Source: an uncultured Bacteroidales bacterium
GTDB taxonomy: Bacteria > Bacteroidota > Bacteroidia > Bacteroidales > UBA932
Assembly (NCBI GenBank): GCA_946408295.1
Contig: CAMJRT010000078.1
Location: 1-6,183 of the forward strand
Direction: 5' to 3'
Length of the DNA: 6,183 nt
Position 1 is the stretch's first letter, and each line of letters opens with the position of its first letter. Of this stretch, positions 1-6,183 are shown in pieces. The notes beneath the pieces were generated by a model. The model saw only the letters and a list, made by a program, of their open reading frames with translations. It searched no databases and was not told the origin of the DNA. Both the position numbers and the translations under genes were made by a program.

Positions 1-125
1 ACGGCATCGCCCTCCTTGAGGTCTTCGTCACCGTCCCACGCGAGGACACCCTTGTCGGTGGTGACATTGCCGAATACGGCCAGCAGCTTCGCAAGCGCGG
101 CCTTGAAACGATTGATTTTACTCAT
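1..125 (-). CDS. Candidate nested scaffold protein, in-frame internal start of the protease gene (partial)
   Basis: Proposed separately translated capsid scaffold made from the 3' part of the protease gene, in the same frame, starting at Met203 (ATG at 123-125). Its first residues are MSKINRFKAALAKLLAVFGN, followed by TTDKGVLAWDGDEDLKEGD; it then leaves the window. The start is supported by a sharp local change: bases 111-160 are about 28% GC by hand count inside a gene well above 50%. Codons switch from the gene's usual AAG, AAC and TCC to AAA, AAT, AGT, TTA and CGT. The same A/T enrichment marks the other starts in this window. Nested protease/scaffold genes are established elsewhere (lambda C/Nu3). 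No Shine-Dalgarno is visible, so this remains an inference; the segment may be made only as part of the full-length protease. Confidence 0.45.
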   Translation of the reverse strand, partial: MSKINRFKAALAKLLAVFGNVTTDKGVLAWDGDEDLKEGDA

Positions 126-731
126 ATTGCGTTTGAATAAGGATTTGAACATACTTGAGAACTGGCCGTCAAGGTCATCCACGATCTCTTCAACCGTCTG
201 CTTGTCCCGCTCCGGTGCGAGGTCGAAGAACCCCTCAAGGGAGAACCCCTTGTAGTCCCCGGCCTTCACCGCCTCCCACACCTCGTCATTGAGGATGTGG
301 AACTCCGCGAAGAGGGAGCCGTCCGCGATGTCATCGAACCCGGTCACGGAGACACCGTCACCCTTGATGAACCATTGCACCATCTGCACCCCGTCCACAT
401 CGGTGGAGTGCATCACATTGACATCGTTCTGCCGGGATTCGGCAAGGTACTTCTCTGCCATCGCACGGATCGTCTCCGGCTTGTAGATGATGTAGTACTC
501 GCCCATCCGCTCGTCCCTGCGGTAGATGGGGAAGTCTGCCCTCATCACCACACCGCGGACGAGTCTCTTCTCGTCATCGGTGACGGAGTACATCTGCATC
601 TTGCGGATGTTGTCGAAGGCTTGGAAGTCCGACATCACGGCCGGATCGTCCACCAACGAAATCTTCATCATCCCGGTCTCTTCGTCCGTGATGAGAGCAT
701 CATATACGGGTATCCCCCCAATCGTAACCAT
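1..731 (-). CDS. XkdF-like phage prohead protease with C-terminal scaffold-like segment (partial, runs off the left edge)
   Basis: Probable capsid maturation (prohead) protease of the XkdF-type putative serine protease family. It would cleave scaffold and capsid proteins inside the procapsid. 243 complete codons are visible; the C-terminus lies beyond base 1. Seen: an N-terminal motif GIPVYDALI then KISLVDDPAV (about residues 6-32); the core RGVVMRADFPIYRRDERMGE (59-78); NVMHST (105-110) with candidate catalytic His108; and KGFSLEGFF (161-169) with candidate nucleophile Ser164. This His...FSLEG layout is characteristic of the family. From about residue 203 the sequence changes to SKINRFKAALAKLL, then TTDKGVLAWDGDEDLKEGDA, resembling scaffold-like extensions of Bacteroidetes phage proteases. 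The ATG at 729-731 was chosen because the conserved N-terminus begins right after it; the reading frame upstream is open back to the TAA at 780-782 but has no other ATG. The catalytic assignments are inferred by family resemblance. Confidence 0.85.
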   Translation of the reverse strand, partial: MVTIGGIPVYDALITDEETGMMKISLVDDPAVMSDFQAFDNIRKMQMYSVTDDEKRLVRGVVMRADFPIYRRDERMGEYYIIYKPETIRAMAEKYLAESRQNDVNVMHSTDVDGVQMVQWFIKGDGVSVTGFDDIADGSLFAEFHILNDEVWEAVKAGDYKGFSLEGFFDLAPERDKQTVEEIVDDLDGQFSSMFKSLFKRNMSKINRFKAALAKLLAVFGNVTTDKGVLAWDGDEDLKEGDA

Positions 732-753
732 AGACAGTTCTTTTGGGGGGATA
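711..753 (-). promoter_or_regulatory. Perfect 11-bp inverted repeat placing the protease start codon in a hairpin loop
   Basis: In the mRNA, arm UAUCCCCCCAA (753 to 743) pairs perfectly with UUGGGGGGAUA (721 to 711), six G-C and five A-U pairs, around a 21-nt loop (722-742). The protease AUG (729-731) lies in the middle of that loop. The upstream arm is entirely non-coding, while the downstream arm encodes Ile-Gly-Gly-Ile near the N-terminus. There is no U-run after the stem, so it is not an intrinsic terminator. A likely role is control of translation initiation or mRNA processing at the tail/head gene boundary; the function is inferred. Confidence 0.6.
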
Positions 754-779
754 TATCGTTTTGCGAAAAATCGTAAGAT

Positions 780-2519
780 TTAGAAGGAAGACTCCGCGAC
801 TTGCACCCTTGAAGTGTCTCCCGCGGCCTCTATATCACTCTGGAGGATGTACACCTTCTGCGGTTCGGAGGCCCGGTTCAGGGCGGCTTCCGTGCTTGCC
901 CCGTTGACCACCGTGGTGGTGGGGACTGCGGTCTCCAGTACGGGAGCGGACACCGTGGGAGTCTCCGGTGCATTGGTGGACGGGGTGGAGTTCTTGGACA
1001 CATTCGTGGAGCGAATCTTCGCGATGTTGGCAAGTCCAGATGCTACCACCGCTGCCGCATTGATTGCACCCACGATAGGCCCCGCGATGGGGCCGAGCTG
1101 TTGGGCCGTGGAGAAGGCGGTCACCGCACCGGAAATCATATCGATGGTAGCCGATGCGATGCGGAGGTTCTTGGCACTCTTGCCCTCGTTCTCCAGTAGG
1201 TCTGCGAGGCTTGAGGTGAGACCGGACACACCGGATGCGTAGGCGGTCATAGTGTCCATCTTCTGCTTTGCCGCCTCCTTCGCCATCTTCACCTCCGTCT
1301 CCCGGACTATCTGCTCCGCTTTTGCCTCGTCCTCAAGGGCGGCTATGTATTGCTCAACCTCCGCGTCAATGAGTGCTTGCTGCTCGTCCAGGACACCCTG
1401 CATCTCGTTCTCGAAGGCGTACCGCTCACGCATCTTGGTGAGCATCTTGTTCAACGCCTTCTCCCAAATCTTCTCAAGGTCATCGGCCTTCAACAGTTCT
1501 TCCTCAAGGTCTTCCTTGATGGCCTTCCCCACCTCCTTGCCCGGCTTGCGTGACTTGGCTCCGGAAACGATGGCATCTGCCACGGCTTGGCCGGACTGGA
1601 AGTTCTGCTTGAACGCGATGCCCTTGTTGAACTCTTCGTTCATAGCGCGGGCGGCATCACCGATGCCCTTCACGCCCTGCTCCTTCAAGACCCTGATGGC
1701 GGCTCCCACCGCCTTGAACGGGGCGATGACGAACTGGAGGATGGCGTTGCCAACCCCCATCACGCCCTTGACAATCTGGTTGAAGATGCCGGACGAGCCG
1801 AGGAAGTCTGCCGCCTGGGTGATGAGGTCACCCACATACTCCACCACGGTCTGGAGGATTCCGGTGAAGAAGTCCATCAAGGGTTTGAGGGAGTCCATAA
1901 TCTTCTTGACCCCTTCCATCGCGCTCTCGTTCTCCTTGACCCCCTTCGCAATCTCCGAGATGAGCGGGGCGAGAAGGCCCAGTATGCCGATGATCGGGTG
2001 CTTGGACATAAGGCCCATAGACCCCTCTATGTCACGCAGAGGCCCCTTGATTTTGTCCAACTGGGACGGCAAGTCCTTGATGACCTCCTTCATCGCGGCA
2101 GATGTCTGGTTGAAGTAGTCTCCCACATTCCGTTGGAAGTTCCCCCTCATCGCATCCATCTCCTTCAACTGGTCATTGATGTCCTTGATGCGCCCGGCAA
2201 GGTCTGCCCGCTCCGCTTCGTCCGTGGTCGCACGGAAGGCACGGGTGAGGTTGGCCATCTGGTTGACGAGGGAGTTGTAGGACTTGCCCTCTTCATCCAC
2301 GGCATCCTTGAGTTGCTCCGCATCCGCTTTCGTCCCGTTCATAGAGGCGCGGAGAAGGTTCTGCCCCTTGATGACCTCCTTCAGTTGCTCCTGGTACTTC
2401 GCGCTTCCGAGGGTCATCCCGGAAAGGTTGTCCTTCGCGTCCTTGATGGCCTTCTTGAGGTCTGCGAGGTTGTTCACCGCATCAACGGTGATTATCTTGA
2501 CATCTACTTGTTCTGCCAT
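780..2519 (-). CDS. Tail tape measure-like protein
   Basis: Probable tape measure protein, which sets tail length and organises tail tube assembly, and usually helps DNA entry into the host. It has 579 residues, short for the class. Seen: a charged, helical, coiled-coil-like N-terminal region (about 14-130) ending in GNFQRNVGDYF (126-136), a motif I associate with Bacteroidetes phage tape measure proteins. Hydrophobic stretches follow near 176-192, 215-240 and 246-275. A long charged helix runs about 335-420. An Ala/Gly-rich hydrophobic segment (about 452-503, ASATIDMISGAVTAFSTA then AINAAAVVASGLANIAKI) is typical of tape measure C-termini. A Ser/Thr/Pro linker (504-540) leads to the end, KVYILQSDIEAAG...VQVAESSF (555-579). 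It starts with ATG four bases after the previous gene's TAA, so translation is probably coupled. The gene looks intact. Whether the virion is siphovirus- or myovirus-like cannot be told from this gene. Confidence 0.8.
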   Translation of the reverse strand: MAEQVDVKIITVDAVNNLADLKKAIKDAKDNLSGMTLGSAKYQEQLKEVIKGQNLLRASMNGTKADAEQLKDAVDEEGKSYNSLVNQMANLTRAFRATTDEAERADLAGRIKDINDQLKEMDAMRGNFQRNVGDYFNQTSAAMKEVIKDLPSQLDKIKGPLRDIEGSMGLMSKHPIIGILGLLAPLISEIAKGVKENESAMEGVKKIMDSLKPLMDFFTGILQTVVEYVGDLITQAADFLGSSGIFNQIVKGVMGVGNAILQFVIAPFKAVGAAIRVLKEQGVKGIGDAARAMNEEFNKGIAFKQNFQSGQAVADAIVSGAKSRKPGKEVGKAIKEDLEEELLKADDLEKIWEKALNKMLTKMRERYAFENEMQGVLDEQQALIDAEVEQYIAALEDEAKAEQIVRETEVKMAKEAAKQKMDTMTAYASGVSGLTSSLADLLENEGKSAKNLRIASATIDMISGAVTAFSTAQQLGPIAGPIVGAINAAAVVASGLANIAKIRSTNVSKNSTPSTNAPETPTVSAPVLETAVPTTTVVNGASTEAALNRASEPQKVYILQSDIEAAGDTSRVQVAESSF

Positions 2520-2523
2520 AGTC

Positions 2524-5118
2524 TTACAAGGTTGTATAGTTGGTTGTGTCCTGAACCTTCACGAACTCGCACTTGGTGCATCCGGAGGTGGTCAGGGAAT
2601 GGTCGATTATCTTGTTCAACGCCCAGATGGCCCCGTCAAACGCATAGAACCGACCAAGAAGGGACTCGTTCACTTGCATCCCACGGAGGTCTACATAGCA
2701 AGTCGCAACCACCGAATCGTCATCGTAGCGGTCTGCGATGTACTTGGCCCAGTACTGCGAGAAGATGTTGGAGCCGGTGGCGAAGGTGATGCCCGGAATC
2801 TGCGCCTCAAGGGGGTCACCGAAGTCCAGGGACTTCTGCACCGCATTCGCACTCAAGATGTACCGGGAGAAACGGGGCAACTGCGACAGTTCCCACGCGG
2901 TGTTTCCGAGCATCCAACAAGGGTTGTTCCCGTTCAAGGTGAGCATCATCCGCGTATCGTCCGAAAGGATGATGTGACGGGCCGACACCGACTCCATCCC
3001 GTTGAAGAAGACGAGGGTGTCCCGCTCGTCAAGGTGGGCGTTCTCCGATCCGTGGAACTGCATCTTCGGGAAGGCATCGTGCATCGGGTAGGATGCGTTG
3101 TCCCATTGCAGGGTGGCCTTGAGCGGATACGGGATGTCATACTCCTTGTTCTCGCCTCCCTTGAAGAGGGCGTACTTGCCACCACCCAGGAACACCGGAG
3201 GGATGTTCAGTCCGTTGTCGGTGAGCTGGCAGAAGAACTTGGATGTCTCCACCACCTCGCAAGCATTGCCAAATACGATCTTGTCCGTGATCCTCTTGTC
3301 CGTGGCATCGAATTCGTACCCGGTGTTCACGCGGAACTGACCGTAGGGACGGCCATACTTGTTCGCATAGAACTCCGCGTAGTCACCCTTCGCATCGTTT
3401 CCGAAGAGATACCACCGGGCATCGAAGGCGAACGGCAGCTTCTCCACACCGCGCCCGCGGTCAATCCGTCCGTTGATGTCCGTCACCGATGAAGAGTATA
3501 GGTTCTTCCGCATCTTGATGTCTATGACCTTCTCGCCCTTGTGGCTCACCATCTGCAAGCCAAACATCTTGCAGTAGGAAATGAGGTAGTCCGCGGGAGT
3601 ATGGGACGAACCGAGCAGGGAGGATGCCGTGATGGTTGCGCCAGTCCTCACGGATGAGGAAGTCACCAACTGGTACTTGATGTACGAACCCTGCAACTCC
3701 GCATAGCAATCGAAATAGACCCCATCGGTGAAGTCATAGGATGAGGTGGGCCACATCAAATTCGGGTCTGAATTGGCACGGAGATTCCCCCACGAAAGAC
3801 TCTTAATGGACATATTGACGGAGACCTTCGCCACACCGTATTCCTGGATGGTGATGTTCGGCTTCCAGGTCTGGCCGTTCTTGATGAATGTGTACCCTAC
3901 GGAGATGTAGTCGAAGGTGTCATCCATCTGCAACTGGCCCTCCGGTGCTTGCTCCGTGGATACGCGGTAGTAGAACTTCTTGATGACCACATCGTTGGAA
4001 TCGTATGCGATGACCTCCCACTCGATGTAGTTCAGGTAGTATCCCGGATTGTCATTCGGTTGCATACCCGAGGCCCAGTCATCCTCGCAGTAGAGTTTGT
4101 AGTCCGTGTCTCCACCGGAGCCGACCATTGCGAAGTCCACCCAGATGTTGTAGAGAATTGAGAGGTTTCCACCCCCTGGGATGGTGTGCGTCCCTCCGTT
4201 GAAGTTGTCATCACCGACCGTGGACGATACATCAATGTTCAGGTCATTGAGCATAGGCAGGGTGAGCCAAGCCTTGTCCCAGTAGGGGTTGGAGGAATTG
4301 AAGAAGTCCGCGTCAAGGTTCACGGTGTACCCACCGTTGTTGGACGGGTCGCAGATGGCGTTGATGAGCGCGGACACCTTGATGGCGGGTTTCTGCAAGT
4401 AGGATCGGATGTCCTTCGCCTCGTTCCCGGTCACCTTGTCGGCAAGGGTCGCGAGACACCATCCGTCCCTGGTAAAGTACTCTCCATCGGTCTCCGGCAA
4501 GCCGACCAACGATGCATTCGCGATGGCCTTGTTCGCATCGAACGGGGACGGAGGCAGGCCGTTGTACGAAGGGAGGAAGTTGATGACCGTCCACTTGGCG
4601 GGTTTGCTTGTGTCTCCACCCAGTCTCGCCCACGCATCCGCAACGGCATCCCGGTCGATGGTGAAGTCCAGGGTCAGTCCGAAGTCCAAGTCCGCGATGG
4701 CCATCTTCTCACCGTTGGACTTGTATGACAAGCCGTATAGGAACGAGCCGAGAGACCCGTACAAGGTCACGGTGTACTCCACCTTCTTCCGGACGGTCTT
4801 CACCTTGTCCAGTTTGAGGTAGCCTTCCTCAAGGAGTTCCATCGCCTCGTTGTAGATGCGGAACGGGGTCTTCCTCGTTGGATCGAAGTCCACCCCGATA
4901 TAGCCACCACCGTACTGGGTGATGCGGTCATTCCGGTAGATGTCACCGAATATCTTGTTGTTCTGCGGAGTCCCCTTGAGGGTGATTTGCTTGGAGAACG
5001 AGTTCCGCACGATGGTGGGGTTTGACAGTTCCTCCTGGGTGTAGTTGAGCAGAAGGAACGAGTTGTTGTCAAGGTCTGCCCGCTCCCAACCGATGTAAAG
5101 CTGTATCTTGTTCCTCAT
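2524..5118 (-). CDS. Large phage tail protein, possible tail hub or tip component (864 aa)
   Basis: I recognise this as a family recurring in Bacteroidetes prophages next to tape measure genes, with no assigned biochemical function. The N-terminus has a conserved-looking block: SNPTIVRNSFSKQITLKGT then PQNNKIFGDIYRNDRI (about 32-66), followed by a beta-rich region to about 130 (GYLKLDKVKTVRKKVEYTVTLYGSLGSFLYGLSY). The long middle is rich in Gly, Asn, Asp, Ser and aromatic residues, in the style of beta-structured virion proteins. The C-terminus is ALNKIIDHSL...CEFVKVQDTTNYTTL, which also looks family-specific. No catalytic motif, signal peptide or membrane segment is evident. The ATG overlaps the upstream gene's TGA as ATGA (5115-5118), and the TAA lies four bases before the tape measure start, so the three genes are very likely co-translated. 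A hub/baseplate role beside the tape measure is inference; a receptor-binding or tail-fibre-anchor role is an alternative. Confidence 0.72.
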   Translation of the reverse strand: MRNKIQLYIGWERADLDNNSFLLLNYTQEELSNPTIVRNSFSKQITLKGTPQNNKIFGDIYRNDRITQYGGGYIGVDFDPTRKTPFRIYNEAMELLEEGYLKLDKVKTVRKKVEYTVTLYGSLGSFLYGLSYKSNGEKMAIADLDFGLTLDFTIDRDAVADAWARLGGDTSKPAKWTVINFLPSYNGLPPSPFDANKAIANASLVGLPETDGEYFTRDGWCLATLADKVTGNEAKDIRSYLQKPAIKVSALINAICDPSNNGGYTVNLDADFFNSSNPYWDKAWLTLPMLNDLNIDVSSTVGDDNFNGGTHTIPGGGNLSILYNIWVDFAMVGSGGDTDYKLYCEDDWASGMQPNDNPGYYLNYIEWEVIAYDSNDVVIKKFYYRVSTEQAPEGQLQMDDTFDYISVGYTFIKNGQTWKPNITIQEYGVAKVSVNMSIKSLSWGNLRANSDPNLMWPTSSYDFTDGVYFDCYAELQGSYIKYQLVTSSSVRTGATITASSLLGSSHTPADYLISYCKMFGLQMVSHKGEKVIDIKMRKNLYSSSVTDINGRIDRGRGVEKLPFAFDARWYLFGNDAKGDYAEFYANKYGRPYGQFRVNTGYEFDATDKRITDKIVFGNACEVVETSKFFCQLTDNGLNIPPVFLGGGKYALFKGGENKEYDIPYPLKATLQWDNASYPMHDAFPKMQFHGSENAHLDERDTLVFFNGMESVSARHIILSDDTRMMLTLNGNNPCWMLGNTAWELSQLPRFSRYILSANAVQKSLDFGDPLEAQIPGITFATGSNIFSQYWAKYIADRYDDDSVVATCYVDLRGMQVNESLLGRFYAFDGAIWALNKIIDHSLTTSGCTKCEFVKVQDTTNYTTL

Positions 5119-6128
5119 CGCTTGTATGTGTTCTGCGCCACCTTCACTTCAAAGGTGTGATTTCTCATCTTCATTCCGAAGCGGTTCGCGGACTGGTAGG
5201 AGTATGAGTCCGTGGCGATGACCACCGGGATGAACACCGATGCGTTCTCAAGGTCGCATAGGTACACATCCGGGGAGTCAAGGAGGTACGGCATCCTGGA
5301 GGACTCGTCCTCCGTGAGGTATCCGGTGTTCACCTCATAGGAGGCCGTTGTCTCGTTCATAAAGTCCCATTCCTCACGCATCCCCAGTCCGTTGTTGTAG
5401 TCGGCCTTGAAGGTCTCCCGCGAGTTCGCCCTCTTGAGGATGACCGCACCCTCAAGGAGCAGATGGTCATACCCTCCGAAGGGATTCTTGTAGTAGAGAC
5501 AGTACCGGGGGCAAGCCTTCGTCACCTTGTAGGTCACCGTTCCCATCTGCACCTCCGTGAGGGTCTTCCCGTTGTAGGTTGCGTGGGTGTTGCACCAGTA
5601 CTCCAACCGGCCCTTGCCCGCAGCCGCCACCGCATTGTAGAACGCGGAGAAGTCCGTGCTTGTCAACGGTGTCAAGGACTCGCTCCGCGATGTGCCTCCG
5701 TATCTGGAGTACACGGTCACGGACGAGGATGCGTACCTCGTCTGCACAATCTTCTGCCGGAGGTCTATGCGCCCCGTGATAGGGAAGGACATCCCGTTCG
5801 TGGACGGGTCGAAGGAGTTGTCATAACTCCAGTCATCGTTGAAGTCCACCGTCTCCACGGTTGTCCAAGAAGACCCGTTGGAGGACTTCTGCACGGTGAA
5901 CGAGACCGGGAACATACCGCCCGCAGCGGAGGACGGATTCAACACCGGGACTTTCTGCGCCATATAGTCCGCGCAGATGTCATTGATGCGGATGTATAGG
6001 TTGCCGGACGAGGTGGCCCGGTACGCCCTGCCCTGGTAGATGGTGGTGGAACTCACGCGGATGCGGAAGTACTGGGATGCCACCGCCCCCAGGTTGCAGA
6101 ACTTGTCTTTCCAAATCGGAATTGCCAT
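5115..6128 (-). CDS. Phage tail-associated structural protein, possibly distal tail (337 aa)
   Basis: Hypothetical virion protein of a type found beside the large tail protein in Bacteroidetes prophages; exact function unknown. Seen: an N-terminal block of alternating hydrophobic and polar residues, YFRIRVSSTTIYQGRAYRA (20-38) then LYIRINDICADYM (44-56). A beta-sandwich-like stretch follows, SFTVQKSSNGSSWTTVETVDF then NDDWSYDNSF (about 76-106). The C-terminal half carries CPRYCLYYKNPFGGYDHLLLEG (206-227), VNTGYLTEDESSRMPYLLDS (266-285) and HTFEVKVAQNTYKR (324-337). No signal peptide, transmembrane segment or catalytic motif is seen. The ATG at 6126-6128 is preceded by an A/T-rich leader directly downstream of a terminator, making this the first gene of the visible tail operon. 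Its TGA overlaps the next gene's ATG by four bases. Being coupled to a large tail protein suggests a tail-tip role such as a distal tail protein; this is inferred from context. Confidence 0.7.
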   Translation of the reverse strand: MAIPIWKDKFCNLGAVASQYFRIRVSSTTIYQGRAYRATSSGNLYIRINDICADYMAQKVPVLNPSSAAGGMFPVSFTVQKSSNGSSWTTVETVDFNDDWSYDNSFDPSTNGMSFPITGRIDLRQKIVQTRYASSSVTVYSRYGGTSRSESLTPLTSTDFSAFYNAVAAAGKGRLEYWCNTHATYNGKTLTEVQMGTVTYKVTKACPRYCLYYKNPFGGYDHLLLEGAVILKRANSRETFKADYNNGLGMREEWDFMNETTASYEVNTGYLTEDESSRMPYLLDSPDVYLCDLENASVFIPVVIATDSYSYQSANRFGMKMRNHTFEVKVAQNTYKR

Positions 6129-6153
6129 AACGATTGATTTTGGATTGAAATAT
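6129..6153 (-). promoter_or_regulatory. Short A/T-rich leader between terminator and first tail gene; possible weak -7-like element
   Basis: Only 25 nt separate the terminator T-run from the ATG of the 337-residue protein. On the minus strand TATATTTC (6154 to 6147) matches seven of eight positions of the Bacteroidetes -7 consensus TAnnTTTG, counting the two free positions. A matching -33 TTTG element is not seen, because that position falls inside the G/C-rich terminator stem. No Shine-Dalgarno is present. The box may be chance, and the tail genes may depend on read-through instead. Confidence 0.25.
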
Positions 6154-6183
6154 AAAAAACCGCCCCGTTGTAATCAGGGCGGT
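6154..6183 (-). terminator. Rho-independent terminator upstream of the tail genes
   Basis: On the minus strand, ACCGCCC (6183 to 6177) pairs perfectly with GGGCGGT (6165 to 6159) around an 11-nt loop. The last paired base, a T at 6159, begins an unbroken run of six T (6159 to 6154). This is a classic intrinsic terminator for transcription arriving from the right. The stem may continue beyond the window edge. It would separate an upstream unit from the tail genes, or attenuate read-through into them. Confidence 0.8.

Noticed and set aside
297..776. Plus-strand open frame of 159 codons opposite the protease gene
   Set aside because: It is the shadow of the XkdF-like reading frame; its His/Val/Leu-rich product has no recognisable motif.
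720..776. 8-bp direct repeat AATCGTAA at 720-727 and 769-776 around the protease start
   Set aside because: It is too short to tell from chance in an A/T-rich leader, and it has no associated element such as an insertion with target duplication.
904..917. Palindromic ACCACC/GGTGGT in the tape measure linker
   Set aside because: It lies within codons for a Thr/Val run in the low-complexity linker; the two-base spacer cannot form a stable RNA hairpin.
2517..2526. Possible frameshift or fusion signal between the 864-residue and tape measure genes
   Set aside because: The junction has a clean TAA, four bases and an ATG, with no slippery sequence, and each protein has its own conserved-looking terminus; this is ordinary tight gene spacing.
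1587..3492. Very long open frames on the plus strand (1587-2789 and 2284-3492, about 400 codons each)
   Set aside because: They lie antisense to the tape measure and 864-residue genes. They arise because those genes rarely use TTA, CTA or TCA codons, which removes antisense stops. The products are rich in His, Arg, Leu and Val, show no family motifs, and overlap each other and two clear genes.
2198..5086. 17-bp exact direct repeat, 2198-2214 and 5070-5086
   Set aside because: Both copies are in frame and encode Glu-Arg-Ala-Asp-Leu with the same favoured codons in two unrelated proteins. A short peptide coincidence plus strong codon bias explains it.
2524..6128. Diversity-generating retroelement target in the tail genes
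   Set aside because: No reverse transcriptase, template repeat or near-identical variable repeat is visible in the window.

Overview
This window is part of the structural (virion) gene module of a tailed bacteriophage or prophage of the Bacteroidetes. All recognisable genes lie on the minus strand and read right to left. The evidence is a run of protein families typical of Bacteroidetes prophages: an XkdF-type capsid maturation protease with a downstream scaffold-like segment, a tape measure-like protein, and two large tail proteins. The translation start regions are A/T-rich and lack a clear Shine-Dalgarno sequence, as expected for that phylum. GC content is high (three 60-base lines counted by eye gave 50, 60 and 65%), above typical Bacteroides. 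A GC-richer gut genus such as Alistipes is therefore a plausible host, but this is inference from composition only.

Layout in transcription order (right to left). A rho-independent terminator (6154-6183) ends whatever lies upstream. After only about 25 nt comes a 337-residue tail-associated protein (5115-6128). It overlaps by 4 bp (ATGA) with an 864-residue tail protein (2524-5118). Four bases later a 579-residue tape measure-like protein begins (780-2519). After a 49-nt untranslated gap carrying one arm of a perfect 11-bp inverted repeat, the XkdF-type protease gene starts at 731 and runs off the left edge. Within it, at 125, is a good candidate internal start for a separately made scaffold protein. 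No stretch over 300 bases lacks a gene, and no RNA gene, CRISPR array, insertion sequence or attachment site is visible.

How the parts fit: the 337- and 864-residue proteins are probably tail-tip or baseplate components. The tape measure-like protein would set tail length and act as the tail tube assembly chaperone. The protease and its scaffold tail would shape and mature the procapsid. The tight junctions among the three tail genes suggest one translationally coupled transcript. The protease start is set apart by a hairpin that puts its AUG in the loop, the most striking non-coding feature here.

I see no defence system, toxin or new enzyme. The items most worth a second look are the start-codon hairpin at 711-753, the internal scaffold start at 125, and the order of tail genes before head protease.
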